64,000 nucleotides of DNA, from contig NZ_CM007717.1 in NCBI RefSeq assembly GCF_002019855.1, positions 6,705,750-6,769,749 on the forward strand. Reading direction: 5' to 3'. The stretch comes from Streptomyces antibioticus. GTDB lineage: Bacteria > Actinomycetota > Actinomycetes > Streptomycetales > Streptomycetaceae. Below the pieces are notes generated by a model. That model was not told the DNA's origin. It saw nothing but the letters and a program-made list of their open reading frames with translations, and made no database searches. Below are positions 8,481-17,339 of the stretch, in pieces. How positions within the stretch are numbered: the stretch's first letter is position 1; each line of letters starts with the position of its first letter. The translations under genes were made by a program, and so were the position numbers.

Positions 8481-10151
8481 ATGACGACGGCGACGGAGAG
8501 CTTCCGCAGGGCACGGGACTTCCTGCTGGAGCACCGCGAGGACTACACGACCGCCTACGAGGGCTTCGAGTGGCCCCGCCCCGAGCACTTCAACTGGGCC
8601 CTGGACTGGTTCGACGTCATCGCCGACGGCAACGGCCGCACCGCCCTGCACATCGTCGAGGAGGACGGCACCGAGACCCGGCTGACCTTCGCCGAGCTGT
8701 CCGAACGCTCCGACCGGATCGCGAACTGGCTGCGCGCGGCCGGGGTCGACGCCGGGGACCGCGTCCTCGTCATGCTCGGCAACCAGGCCGAACTGTGGGA
8801 GACCGCCCTCGCCGCGATGAAACTGCGCGCCGTCGTCATCCCGGCCACCCCGCTGCTCGGCCCCGCCGACCTGCGCGACCGCGTGGAGCGCGGCCGGGTC
8901 CGGCACGTCCTGGCCCGCACCGCCGACACCGCCAAGTTCGAGGAGGTGCCCGGCGAGTACACCCGGATCGCCGTCGGCGGCGCCCCCGACGGCTGGCTGG
9001 CCTACGAGGACGCTTACGACGCCCCCGCCGGCTTCACCCCCGACGGCCCCACCCGGGCCGACGACCCGCTGATGCTCTACTTCACCTCCGGGACGACCGC
9101 CCGTCCCAAGCTGGTCGAGCACACCCACACCTCGTACCCGATCGGCCATCTGGCCACCCTGTACTGGATCGGCCTCACCCCCGGCGACGTGCACCTCAAC
9201 ATCTCCTCGCCCGGCTGGGCCAAGCACGCCTGGTCCAACCTCTTCGCCCCGTGGAACGCCGAGGCGACCGTCTTCATCCACAACTACACCCGCTTCGACC
9301 CGGCCCGGCTGATGGCGGAGATGGACCGCGCGGGCGTCTCCACGTTCTGCGCCCCGCCCACCGTCTGGCGCATGCTCATCCAGGCCGACCTCACCGCCCT
9401 GCGCACCCCGCCCCGCGAGGCCGTGGCCGCCGGTGAACCCCTCAACCCCGAGGTCATCGAGCAGGTCCGGCGCGCCTGGGGCGTCACCGTCCGGGACGGC
9501 TTCGGGCAGACCGAGACGGCCGTCCAGATCGCCAACAGCCCCGGCCAGGAACTGAAGACCGGCTCCATGGGCCGCCCCGGACCCGGCTACCGGGTGGAGC
9601 TGCTCGACCCGGTGACCGGCGAACCCGGCGTCCGCGAGGGGGAGATCGCGCTCGACCTCATGTACCGCCCGGTGGGCCTGATGGCCGGCTACCACGGCGA
9701 CCCCGACCGCACGGCGGAGGCGATGGCCGACGGCTACTACCGCACCGGTGACATCGGGTCGCGGGACGACGACGGCTATCTGACCTACGTCGGCCGCAGC
9801 GACGACGTCTTCAAGGCGTCCGACTACAAGATCAGCCCCTTCGAGCTGGAGAGCGCGCTGCTGGAGCACGAGGCGGTGGCCGAGGCGGCCGTCGTCCCCG
9901 CCCCGGACGAACTGCGGCTCGCCGTGCCCAAGGCGTACGTGGTGCTCGCCGAGGGCTGGGAGCCGGGGCCGGACACCGCGAAGGTGCTCTTCGAGCACTC
10001 CCGGGACGTCCTCGCCCCCTACAAGCGCGTCCGACGACTGGAGTTCGCCCCGCTGCCCAAGACGGTCAGCGGCAAGATCCGGCGCATCGAGCTGCGTGAG
10101 GCGACGGCGGCGGGGTCGGAGCAGGAGTACCGCGAGGAGGACTTCCGGTGA
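8481..10151 (+). CDS. AMP-forming acyl-CoA synthetase
   Basis: ANL-superfamily ligase of 556 residues that adenylates a carboxylic acid and transfers it to CoA. The phosphate-binding loop is YFTSGTTARPKLVEHTH, the A5-like motif is GFGQTETAV, the hinge region is YRTGDIGSRDDDGYLTYVGRSDDVFK, and the C-terminal catalytic Lys is in KTVSGKIRRIELRE. The overall arrangement resembles medium-chain or acetoacetyl/acyl-CoA synthetases rather than peptide-synthetase A domains. ATG 8481 follows AGGAGG at 8471-8476. Its stop overlaps the GTG of the second ligase by 4 bp (GTGA), so the pair is translationally coupled. The substrate cannot be fixed from sequence. Confidence 0.9.
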   Translation: MTTATESFRRARDFLLEHREDYTTAYEGFEWPRPEHFNWALDWFDVIADGNGRTALHIVEEDGTETRLTFAELSERSDRIANWLRAAGVDAGDRVLVMLGNQAELWETALAAMKLRAVVIPATPLLGPADLRDRVERGRVRHVLARTADTAKFEEVPGEYTRIAVGGAPDGWLAYEDAYDAPAGFTPDGPTRADDPLMLYFTSGTTARPKLVEHTHTSYPIGHLATLYWIGLTPGDVHLNISSPGWAKHAWSNLFAPWNAEATVFIHNYTRFDPARLMAEMDRAGVSTFCAPPTVWRMLIQADLTALRTPPREAVAAGEPLNPEVIEQVRRAWGVTVRDGFGQTETAVQIANSPGQELKTGSMGRPGPGYRVELLDPVTGEPGVREGEIALDLMYRPVGLMAGYHGDPDRTAEAMADGYYRTGDIGSRDDDGYLTYVGRSDDVFKASDYKISPFELESALLEHEAVAEAAVVPAPDELRLAVPKAYVVLAEGWEPGPDTAKVLFEHSRDVLAPYKRVRRLEFAPLPKTVSGKIRRIELREATAAGSEQEYREEDFR

Positions 10152-11782
10152 CCGAACTCTCGAGGCCCGAACTCTCGAGGCCCGCACTCTCGAAGCCCGC
10201 GCTCTCGTACGCCCATGGCACCAGCGCGACCGCCCTGCTCGGCGACACCATCGGCGCCAACCTGGACCGGGCGGTGGCGACTTGGCCGGAGCGCGAGGCG
10301 CTGGTCGACGTACCGTCCGAACGGCGCTGGACCTACGCCGAGTTCGGCGCCGACGTCGACCGGCTGGCCTCGGCCCTGCTCGGCGCCGGCGTCGCCAAGG
10401 GCGACCGGGTGGGGATCTGGGCCGTCAACTGCGCGGAGTGGGTGCTCGTCCAGTACGCCACCGCACGCGTCGGCGCGATCATGGTCAACATCAACCCGGC
10501 CTACCGCACCCACGAGGTCGAGTACGTCCTCAACCAGGCTGGAATCTCCCTCCTGTTCGCCTCCGTGAGCCACCGCACCAGCGACTACCGGGCGATGATC
10601 GAGGACGTCCGGCCCCGCTGCCCCGCCCTGCGCGAGGCGGTGTTCATCGGCGACCCGAGCTGGGACGCGCTGCTGGCCCGCGCGAACCCGGACGCCCGCC
10701 CCGACGAGCTGTCCTGCGACGACCCCATCAACATCCAGTACACCTCGGGCACCACGGGCTTCCCCAAGGGCGCCACGCTCTCCCACCACAACATCCTCAA
10801 CAACGGTTATTTCGTCGGCGAGATGATCGACTACAGCGAACAGGACCGGATCTGCGTCCCGGTGCCCTTCTACCACTGCTTCGGCATGGTGATGGGGAAT
10901 CTGGCGGCGACCTCGCACGGCGCCTGCATCGTGATCCCGGCCGCGGCCTTCGACCCGAGGGCCACCCTGGAGGCGGTCCAGCGGGAGCGCTGTACGTCCC
11001 TGTACGGCGTCCCGACCATGTTCATCGCGGAGTTGAACCTCCCCGACTTCGCCTCCTACGACCTCTCCACCCTGCGCACCGGCATCATGGCGGGCTCGCC
11101 GTGCCCGGTGGAGGTGATGAAACGGGTGGTCGGCGAGATGAACATGTCGGAGGTGTCGATCGCCTACGGCATGACGGAGACCTCGCCGGTGTCCACCCAG
11201 ACCCGCCGCGAGGACGACCTGGAGCACCGCACCGGCACCGTCGGCCGCGTCCTGCCGCACATCGAGGTCAAGGTCGTCGACCCCGTCACCGGAGTGACCC
11301 GACCGCGCGGCACGGCGGGGGAGTTGTGCACCCGCGGCTACAGCGTGATGCTCGGCTACTGGAACGAGCCGGAGAAGACCGCCGAGGCCGTCGACGCGGG
11401 CCGCTGGATGCACACCGGGGACCTCGCGGTGATGCGCGAGGACGGCTACGTCGAGATCGTCGGCCGTATCAAGGACATGATCATCCGGGGCGGCGAGAAC
11501 ATCTACCCGCGCGAGATCGAGGAGTTCCTCTACGGCCACCCCGGCATCCAGGACGTCCAGGTCGTCGGCGTACCGCACGAGAAGTACGGCGAGGAGGTCC
11601 TCGCCTGTGTGATCCCGCGCGACCCGGCCGACCCGCCGACGCTGGAGGACGTGCGGGCCTTCTGCGAGGGGCGCCTCGCGCACTACAAGATCCCCAGCCG
11701 GCTCCAGGTGCTGGAGACGTTCCCGATGACGGTGTCCGGCAAGATCCGCAAGATCGAACTCCGGGAGAACTACGGCGGCTGA
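10148..11782 (+). CDS. AMP-forming fatty-acyl-CoA ligase
   Basis: Second ANL ligase, 544 residues, similar to FadD-type medium/long-chain acyl-CoA ligases. Motifs visible: YTSGTTGFPKGATLSHHN (P-loop), YGMTETSPVSTQTR, MHTGDLAVMREDGYVEIVGRIKDMIIRGGENIYPREIEEFL, and the terminal catalytic Lys in MTVSGKIRKIELRE. Both ligases together probably activate related acids for beta-oxidation or another CoA route, controlled by the adjacent GAF-LuxR regulator (inference). The N-terminal 20 residues are an odd repeat (ELSRP/ALSKP), encoded by three 15-bp units, that is not part of the family core; translation could instead begin further in, but GTG 10148 gives clean coupling. Its 3' end overlaps the convergent zinc-ribbon gene by 13 bp. 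Confidence 0.9.
   Translation: MTELSRPELSRPALSKPALSYAHGTSATALLGDTIGANLDRAVATWPEREALVDVPSERRWTYAEFGADVDRLASALLGAGVAKGDRVGIWAVNCAEWVLVQYATARVGAIMVNINPAYRTHEVEYVLNQAGISLLFASVSHRTSDYRAMIEDVRPRCPALREAVFIGDPSWDALLARANPDARPDELSCDDPINIQYTSGTTGFPKGATLSHHNILNNGYFVGEMIDYSEQDRICVPVPFYHCFGMVMGNLAATSHGACIVIPAAAFDPRATLEAVQRERCTSLYGVPTMFIAELNLPDFASYDLSTLRTGIMAGSPCPVEVMKRVVGEMNMSEVSIAYGMTETSPVSTQTRREDDLEHRTGTVGRVLPHIEVKVVDPVTGVTRPRGTAGELCTRGYSVMLGYWNEPEKTAEAVDAGRWMHTGDLAVMREDGYVEIVGRIKDMIIRGGENIYPREIEEFLYGHPGIQDVQVVGVPHEKYGEEVLACVIPRDPADPPTLEDVRAFCEGRLAHYKIPSRLQVLETFPMTVSGKIRKIELRENYGG
10157..10201 (+). repeat. 15-bp tandem repeat encoding the ligase N-terminus
   Basis: Three consecutive 15-bp units, CTCTCGAGGCCCGAA, CTCTCGAGGCCCGCA and CTCTCGAAGCCCGCG, plus a partial fourth, encoding Leu-Ser-Arg/Lys-Pro-Xaa pentapeptides. 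In-frame unit length means copy number can change without breaking the gene. Confidence 0.9.
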
Positions 11783-12507
11783 CCACCTCGGGCGCCGGCC
11801 GCGCCGCCCGCGCCGCCGCCGCCCCCGGCGTCCAGTGCGGCCGCCGGGGCGTTCAGCGGGCGCGGTGTGCCCGTCGGGTCCAGCAGGAACAGCGGGACGG
11901 GCAGCCGGTCGGCGCCGGCGCGGGCCTCGGGGGCGTACCCGGCGAGGGAGAAGTACACGCACCGCGCCGACTCCGTCATCGCCGTGAGCCACAGGCACTC
12001 CACGTCCCGCAGCGTGGCCGGGCGGGCGCTCGGGTCCACCTGGGCCAGCAGCCCGCGCGCGGCGAGCCCGATCCCGGAGGTGGGCCGCTGGTCGGCCCGG
12101 CGGACGTCGTCGTGGCCGAGCCAGCGCAGATAGAGCGCGGCGGCCGTGACGGCGTCGAGCGCGCTGCGGATGGCGACGGTACGGAAGCCGCGCCGCCCGG
12201 CGCCGCCCGCCTCGTCGTCTTTCGCCCCGCCGCCGTTCGCACCGGTCACGGGTATGTGCAGCACCGTTCCGCAGGGGCAGCCCAGTTCGGGCCGCGGCCA
12301 CTGGTCGCGGCGCCCGCAGGCCCCGCAGCGCAGGGTGATCCACTCCTCATCCCACACCCGGCGGACGACGGCCGCCGCTGCCGTACGGCGGTCGAGCACC
12401 GGGGTGACGGGGGCACCGCACGCGCACGGATAGGACGGCGCGGTGTAGAGGCGCTCGCGCCGGCAGGCCGGGCAGCGCACCGGCACGCTCTCGGACATGG
12501 CCCCCAT
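11770..12507 (-). CDS. Zinc-ribbon protein of unknown function
   Basis: Protein of 245 residues that I do not recognise by name. The N-terminus has several Cys pairs (CPACRRERL, CACG, CGACGRRDQW, CPCG) consistent with two zinc ribbons. The middle has an Ala-rich helical region with DAVTAAALYLRWLGH, and the tail is low-complexity Gly/Ala. The ATG at 12507 is favoured because a GGAGG lies 6 bp upstream; an in-frame ATG at 12498 is possible. It is convergent with the acyl-CoA ligase (13-bp overlap) and divergent from gcl, sharing the control region that holds the AllR-like boxes, though those boxes lie on the gcl side. Confidence 0.7.
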   Translation of the reverse strand: MGAMSESVPVRCPACRRERLYTAPSYPCACGAPVTPVLDRRTAAAAVVRRVWDEEWITLRCGACGRRDQWPRPELGCPCGTVLHIPVTGANGGGAKDDEAGGAGRRGFRTVAIRSALDAVTAAALYLRWLGHDDVRRADQRPTSGIGLAARGLLAQVDPSARPATLRDVECLWLTAMTESARCVYFSLAGYAPEARAGADRLPVPLFLLDPTGTPRPLNAPAAALDAGGGGGAGGAAGARGGQPP

Positions 12508-12538
12508 CGTCCTCCTCCGGCCCCCGCTTGTCCGTCTC

Positions 12539-12605
12539 TTGACGACCTTCGCGCACCCTCTTACATTGCTTCCAGATAGCAGAAAACAAATTCCACGATA
12601 CGGAA
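12539..12605 (+). promoter_or_regulatory. gcl promoter with two AllR-like boxes
   Basis: A -35 TTGACG (12539-12544) and -10 TACATT (12562-12567), 17 bp apart, predict a start near 12574. Two boxes of form TTCC-N7-GGAA lie at 12570-12584 (TTCCAGATAGCAGAA) and 12591-12605 (TTCCACGATACGGAA), centres 21 bp apart, covering the start site. This placement suggests repression. The same box pair recurs at hyi, aceB and allR/allB. Confidence 0.75.
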
Positions 12606-12633
12606 AATCACTAGGGGAGGATGGGAGTACGCG

Positions 12634-14418
12634 ATGGCTCGCATGACCGCTGCCCGCGCGGCAGTCGAGATCCTCAGGCGCGAGGGCGTCACCACCGCGT
12701 TCGGGGTGCCCGGCGCGGCGATCAACCCCTTCTACGCGGCGCTCGAGGCGTCCGGCGGCATCCGGCACACCCTCGCCCGCCATGTCGAGGGCGCCTCGCA
12801 CATGGCCGAGGGCTACACCCGCGCCCACCCGGGCAACATCGGTGTCTGCGTGGGCACTTCGGGCCCGGCCGGCACCGACATGATCACCGGCCTGTACTCG
12901 GCGATCGGCGACTCGATCCCGATCCTGTGCATCACCGGGCAGGCGCCGACCGCCGTGATCCACAAGGAGGACTTCCAGGCCGTCGACATCGCCTCGATCG
13001 CGGCCCCGGTGACCAAGATGGCGGTCACCGTCCTGGAGGCGGCCCAGGTCCCCGGCGTCCTCCAGCAGGCGTTCCACGTGATGCGCTCGGGGCGGCCGGG
13101 CCCGGTGCTGATCGACCTGCCGGTCGACGTCCAGCAGACGGAGATCGAGTTCGACCCCGACACCTACGCGCCGCTGCCGGTCTTCAGACCGGCCGCGACC
13201 CGCGCCCAGATCGACAAGGCCCTCGGCATGCTCAACGCCGCCGAGCGCCCCCTGATCGTCGCCGGGGGCGGGGTCATCGGCGCCGACGCCTGCGAACTCC
13301 TTGTCGAATTCGCCGAGTTGACGGGCGTTCCGGTGATCCCCACCCTGATGGGCTGGGGCGCGATCCCCGACGGCCATGAGCTGAACGCCGGGATGGTCGG
13401 CCTCCAGACCTCGCACCGCTACGGCAACGCGACCTTCCTGGAGTCCGACTTCGTCCTCGGCATCGGCAACCGCTGGGCCAACCGCCACACCGGCCGTCTC
13501 GACGTCTACACCGCGGGCCGCACCTTCGTGCACGTCGACGTCGAACCCACCCAGATCGGCCGCATCTTCGCCCCCGACTACGGCATCGCCTCCGACGCGA
13601 AGGCGGCGTTGACGCTCTTCGTCGAGGCGGCGCGGGAACTGCGGGCGGCAGGCCGGCTCCCCGACCGCTCCGCCTGGGCGGCCGCCGCGCAGGAGAGGCG
13701 GGCCACGCTCCAGCGCCGTACGCACTTCGACGACGTCCCGATCAAACCGCAGCGCGTCTACGAGGAGATGAACAAGGCGTTCGGACCGGAGACCCGGTAC
13801 GTCACCACCATCGGCCTCTCACAGATCGCCGGCGCCCAGATGCTGCACGTCCACCGGCCCCGGCACTGGATCAACTGCGGCCAGGCGGGCCCGCTCGGCT
13901 GGACGATCCCGGCGGCGCTTGGCGTGGCCCAGGCCGACCCCGGGGCCCAGGTCGTCGCGCTCTCCGGGGACTACGACTTCCAGTTCATGATCGAGGAGTT
14001 GGCGGTCGGCGCGCAGCACCGGATCCCGTACATCCACGTCCTCGTGAACAACTCCTACCTCGGCCTGATCCGCCAGGCGCAGCGGGCCTTCGACATCGAC
14101 TTCCAGGTCAAGCTGGAGTTCGAGAACGTCAACTCACCCGAGCTGGGCGCCTACGGCGTCGACCACGTCAAGGTGGCCGAGGGCCTCGGCTGCAAGGCGA
14201 TCCGGGTGACCGACCCCGCCGACCTGGGCGCCGCCTTCGAGCGGGCGAAGAAGCTGGCCGCGCAGTTCCAGGTGCCGGTCGTCGTCGAGGCGATCCTGGA
14301 GCGCGTTACGAACATCGCGATGTCCACGACCAACGACATAGGAAACGTCGTGGAGTTCGAGGAGACGGCGACCGAGCCGTGGCACGCGCCGACGTCGATC
14401 AGAACACTGAAGGTGTGA
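12634..14418 (+). CDS. gcl: Glyoxylate carboligase
   Basis: Thiamine-diphosphate enzyme of 594 residues that condenses two glyoxylates into tartronate semialdehyde and CO2. The N-terminal PYR domain has FGVPGAAINPFY and ARHVEGASHMAEGYTRA. Residue 51 is Val where nearly all ThDP enzymes have the activating Glu, the diagnostic feature of glyoxylate carboligase. LCITGQAP, HKEDFQAVDI and the C-terminal ThDP motif GDYDFQFMIEELAVGAQ are also present. Length equals that of characterised enzymes. The start ATG follows GGGAG at 6 bp. Control by the two upstream boxes ties it to the allantoin genes 30 kb away; the next enzymes (glxR, hyi) lie about 6 kb downstream on the other strand. Confidence 0.97.
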   Translation: MARMTAARAAVEILRREGVTTAFGVPGAAINPFYAALEASGGIRHTLARHVEGASHMAEGYTRAHPGNIGVCVGTSGPAGTDMITGLYSAIGDSIPILCITGQAPTAVIHKEDFQAVDIASIAAPVTKMAVTVLEAAQVPGVLQQAFHVMRSGRPGPVLIDLPVDVQQTEIEFDPDTYAPLPVFRPAATRAQIDKALGMLNAAERPLIVAGGGVIGADACELLVEFAELTGVPVIPTLMGWGAIPDGHELNAGMVGLQTSHRYGNATFLESDFVLGIGNRWANRHTGRLDVYTAGRTFVHVDVEPTQIGRIFAPDYGIASDAKAALTLFVEAARELRAAGRLPDRSAWAAAAQERRATLQRRTHFDDVPIKPQRVYEEMNKAFGPETRYVTTIGLSQIAGAQMLHVHRPRHWINCGQAGPLGWTIPAALGVAQADPGAQVVALSGDYDFQFMIEELAVGAQHRIPYIHVLVNNSYLGLIRQAQRAFDIDFQVKLEFENVNSPELGAYGVDHVKVAEGLGCKAIRVTDPADLGAAFERAKKLAAQFQVPVVVEAILERVTNIAMSTTNDIGNVVEFEETATEPWHAPTSIRTLKV

Positions 14419-14447
14419 CGTCCCGATCCGGGGCCCTGGTGGGCTTC

Positions 14448-14774
14448 TCACCCCTGCGTCCGGCCGCCACTTTCCTTCCTGGGCGCCTGGGGTTTGCGGT
14501 GCTTGCCGGTGCCGACGCCGAGCTGCTTCGGTACCGGCACCGGCGGCGAGGGCTCATTGGCCTCCGGGTACAGGACGGCCTTGGCATCGGCCAGGCAGGC
14601 GGCGAACCCGTACGGCTCCCATGCGTGCCCGTTCCAGCGCTCGATGGCGCGGGGTGCGTCCGGGTTCAGATGGGATGCCCTGGGCCCGTCGCCGGGCGCG
14701 ACGGGCACGGCGCGAAGTCGGCCGATCCTCGCGTCACGGCGTTCCGCCCAGTCCTTCAGCGGTTCGTCGTTCAT
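14448..14774 (-). CDS. DUF6087-like small protein
   Basis: Soluble protein of 108 residues resembling Streptomyces DUF6087 proteins: N-terminal DEPLKDWAERRDARIGRLRA, central Trp-rich RAIERWNGHAWEPYGFAACL, and a basic, Pro/Lys-rich tail. Function unknown. It lies 31 bp downstream of the graspetide methyltransferase gene on the same strand and may be the last gene of that operon, though DUF6087 proteins occur in many contexts. Confidence 0.65.
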   Translation of the reverse strand: MNDEPLKDWAERRDARIGRLRAVPVAPGDGPRASHLNPDAPRAIERWNGHAWEPYGFAACLADAKAVLYPEANEPSPPVPVPKQLGVGTGKHRKPQAPRKESGGRTQG

Positions 14775-14805
14775 CCTGGCGTTCCTCGCGTCGGTGGCGG
14801 CCGTC

Positions 14806-15993
14806 TCAGGAGGGCAGTGTCCATTGGGGGCCGTGCGGGTTCCCGAGCCAGACGGCCTGCCGGTCGCGGGAGACGGTCACTCCGAACGCCGAAGTGTTCG
14901 GTGAACCGTACTCCTCCCAGGTTGCCACCGCCGACTCGATCGCGTCCCACAGGCGGCGGGTGCCGCCCTGTCTGACCTGCCAGCCGCCGTCAGTGGGAGC
15001 GAGGACGGCGAAGGAACCCGTAACGCTGTCCAGCAGAAATGTGCTGACCGGGTCGCCTCCGACCGCCGTCGAGAAGAAACGGGCGTCCGGTGCCGCGAGC
15101 TGCGCCATGAACGCCGGCCCGGAGCGGGTGAGAAGGTCCGGTCCGCGTACGGCTCTGCGTGCTGTCCCGTCGTCGGGGCCCGGCACCACGCCGAGGCTCT
15201 CTGGTGCGTCCTGCTGGCGGGCGATCATGAAACTCGGGCCGTCCTCGCTGAACCAGCCGCTCGCCGTGTCACCGGCCACGATGAGTTTGGCCAGGCCGAG
15301 GGAGCGCATCCAGCCGCGAAGGGTGGTGAGGATGACGCCGCCCGGACGGACCTGTGACAGCCAGGCGGGCGGGATGTTACGGAAGCCGCATGTGGCGATC
15401 AGCCGGTCGTACGGGGCTCCGCCGGGGTGGCCTGTGCGACCGTCTCCCACCACCAGGTGGGGGGTGTGGCCGGATCCGGTGAGAGCGTGGCCGGCTCGTC
15501 GGGACACGCCCTCGTCCGTCTCGACCGAGGTCACGTTCTCACTGCCGAGCCGGTGGCACATGAGTGCTGTCGAGTAGCCGGTTCCGGTGCCGATCTCCAG
15601 GACGTTCATGCCGTCCTGCACATCGAGGTCTTCGAGCATCCGGACCACGAGGCTCGGCAGCGTCGACGAGGACGTGGGGGTCGCGTTGCTGATCACCTCG
15701 GGGGCAGCCCAGTCGATGCCCCGGCCGTCGAACTGGGTCACCCATGTCTCGTCGGTGTAGACGAGCCGGAGCCACTCCTCCTCGCCGACGGTCTCCGGTG
15801 TGACCGGCTTCCAGGCGGTGACGCCCGGGGCGTGGCTCTCCCGGTAGAAACGCGGGACGAACCTGTGGCGGGGCACGGCCTCCAGGGCGGCCCGCCACTG
15901 CGGCGAGTGCAACCGGCCGTCCTCCTCCAGTTGTCGGGCGAGCCGACGGCGGAGATCGGCCGCGACCGTCTCTGTGTCGGTCTCACCGGTCAC
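14806..15993 (-). CDS. Graspetide-associated PIMT-like O-methyltransferase
   Basis: Protein of 395 residues homologous to protein-L-isoaspartate O-methyltransferase. The segment SNATPTSSSTLPSLVVRML corresponds to the PIMT substrate region, followed by SAM-binding motif I VLEIGTGTGYSTAL (about 131-144), VTSVETDEG and PYDRLIATCGFRNIPPAWL. A C-terminal extension of about 150 residues beyond the PIMT core is typical of the homologues paired with ATP-grasp RiPP ligases. In the fuscimiditide pathway such an enzyme methylates an Asp in the crosslinked peptide, which then closes to an aspartimide. The GTG start at 15993 overlaps the ATP-grasp gene by 11 bp. Role here is inferred from context and homology. 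Confidence 0.88.
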   Translation of the reverse strand: MTGETDTETVAADLRRRLARQLEEDGRLHSPQWRAALEAVPRHRFVPRFYRESHAPGVTAWKPVTPETVGEEEWLRLVYTDETWVTQFDGRGIDWAAPEVISNATPTSSSTLPSLVVRMLEDLDVQDGMNVLEIGTGTGYSTALMCHRLGSENVTSVETDEGVSRRAGHALTGSGHTPHLVVGDGRTGHPGGAPYDRLIATCGFRNIPPAWLSQVRPGGVILTTLRGWMRSLGLAKLIVAGDTASGWFSEDGPSFMIARQQDAPESLGVVPGPDDGTARRAVRGPDLLTRSGPAFMAQLAAPDARFFSTAVGGDPVSTFLLDSVTGSFAVLAPTDGGWQVRQGGTRRLWDAIESAVATWEEYGSPNTSAFGVTVSRDRQAVWLGNPHGPQWTLPS

Positions 15994-16954
15994 GGTGTCC
16001 TCCTTGCAGGAGATCGGCGAGTGCTGCCGTCATCGGCAGTCCGGTCGGCGGCTCCATCCACGCCCACTGTCCGGAAGGATTGCACTCGATGAAGATCCAC
16101 TCACCACGGTCGGTCAGGGCGAAGTCGAACGCCCCGAAGACGAGTCCGAAGTGCTTCAGGTAGGCCCTCATCGACCGCTCCACCGCGGGTGGTGCGGCGA
16201 GAGGCGTGTACGTGTGGGTGCCGTAGTCCGTGCGCCAGTCGAGGAGACCGGAGTCGATCTGCACGGCGAAGGTCTGCTCGCCGATCACCGTCACTCGGAT
16301 GTCGGCAACCTTGTCCACCCGCTTCTGGAAGAGGTGCATGGTGCCCGATACGGAGTCGTCGATCTCGTCGGCGGTCACCTCGGTCACGGGGACGGTCTGA
16401 GCTTTGCCGTCGACCAGATAGAGGGGAACCGAGATCGGCTTGAAGATGACGGGACCATGCGCCTCGATGAAGGCCCGCGCGTCGTCGGGAACATTGGTGA
16501 TCAACGTCGGCGGAAGCGTGAAGCCGGCTGCCGCCGCTGCCGCCAGACCTGCCGGTTTGTACTCGGCATCACCGATGCGATGGGGGTGGTTGACGTAAAG
16601 GCAGCCGGTCAGGGACGTCAGGATGCCGCCGAGCCCGTGGCGCGCCTGGGCCGAGGCGAACCGCTCGTCCTGCTTGTCGAGGTGGGGGAAGGCAAACCCC
16701 GAGGGACGCCGGTAGTACACGGAACGCACCGCACTCAGGTCGGCACGTCGGCTCGGGGTCTGCACGCTTCCCCGCCACGTGTCCGCGCCACCGATGGTGG
16801 CCGAACACGACAGAGTGGCGGGGAAGTCACCGGAGTCGAACCGCACGACCGGGACACCCCGGTCGTGCAGCTCGGCGATCACGAAGTCCGCGGTCGGGTC
16901 GTCGAGGTTGGTGACGACCAGGACCGGACGATCGTCGTTCGTCACCACGGTCAC
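15983..16954 (-). CDS. ATP-grasp graspetide (omega-ester peptide) ligase
   Basis: ATP-grasp enzyme of 323 residues that phosphorylates acidic side chains of the precursor and joins them to Thr/Ser (or Lys) side chains as macrolactones or macrolactams. The N-terminal domain (VLVVTNLDDPTADFVIAELH, PVVRFDSGDFP) and the RSVYYRRPSGFAFP segment are characteristic of this maturase family. Central KPISVPLYLVDGK carries the nucleotide-binding Lys, and the C-terminal FDFALTDRGEWIFIECNPSGQWAWME contains the metal-binding Glu/Asn. The GTG start (16952-16954) overlaps the precursor's TGA (GTGA), so it is translationally coupled to its substrate gene, as usual in these clusters. Confidence 0.95.
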   Translation of the reverse strand: MTVVTNDDRPVLVVTNLDDPTADFVIAELHDRGVPVVRFDSGDFPATLSCSATIGGADTWRGSVQTPSRRADLSAVRSVYYRRPSGFAFPHLDKQDERFASAQARHGLGGILTSLTGCLYVNHPHRIGDAEYKPAGLAAAAAAGFTLPPTLITNVPDDARAFIEAHGPVIFKPISVPLYLVDGKAQTVPVTEVTADEIDDSVSGTMHLFQKRVDKVADIRVTVIGEQTFAVQIDSGLLDWRTDYGTHTYTPLAAPPAVERSMRAYLKHFGLVFGAFDFALTDRGEWIFIECNPSGQWAWMEPPTGLPMTAALADLLQGGHRDR

Positions 16955-17253
16955 TGGTCGGTGTCGTTCCCCGTGTCACTGTCCGGGGAGTCGCTGTTGC
17001 CGTCGCCCTGGCCCGTAGTGCCGGTCGAGGGATTCGTGCCGGAGGATGTGCCGTGCCCCGGGGACAGGGCGGGCGCCCCGGACGGGTCGAAGTACCGCGC
17101 CGTCTGCGTCACCGGGTCCAGCGCCACCGTCGCGTAGGCAGGCCCCTCCATGGGCGGGTACGGGGCGATACGACGCAGACCCCAGGGGGCCGCCGTCAGA
17201 TGTCCCTGCGGCAGCGGGCTTCCTGTGGGGAATCGGTCCATGTGATTGAACAT
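16951..17253 (-). CDS. Graspetide precursor peptide (ATP-grasp target RiPP)
   Basis: Peptide of 100 residues. The leader (about 1-66) carries the conserved recognition elements APWGLRRIAPYP (22-33) and ATVALDPVTQTARYFDPSG (41-59). The core (about 67-100) starts HGTSSGTNPSTGTTGQG and ends in an acidic run DGNSDSPDSDTGNDTDQ. Thr/Ser acceptors cluster at 69-80 and Asp donors at 84-99, as expected for side-chain ester rings. The only Asp-Gly in the core is 84-85, the natural site for aspartimide formation by the neighbouring PIMT homologue. The ATG at 17253 follows GAGG, and the frame remains open upstream into the remnant of the ATP-binding gene. The exact core boundary and ring pattern are not determined. 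Confidence 0.93.
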   Translation of the reverse strand: MFNHMDRFPTGSPLPQGHLTAAPWGLRRIAPYPPMEGPAYATVALDPVTQTARYFDPSGAPALSPGHGTSSGTNPSTGTTGQGDGNSDSPDSDTGNDTDQ

Positions 17254-17339
17254 GGTCTTCCTCTCTGTCGGATCTGTCGGAAGGTCTTGTTCTTCGAGGC
17301 CGGACGGGGATTCCGCGGTCCGACCGGGACCGCATGCGG

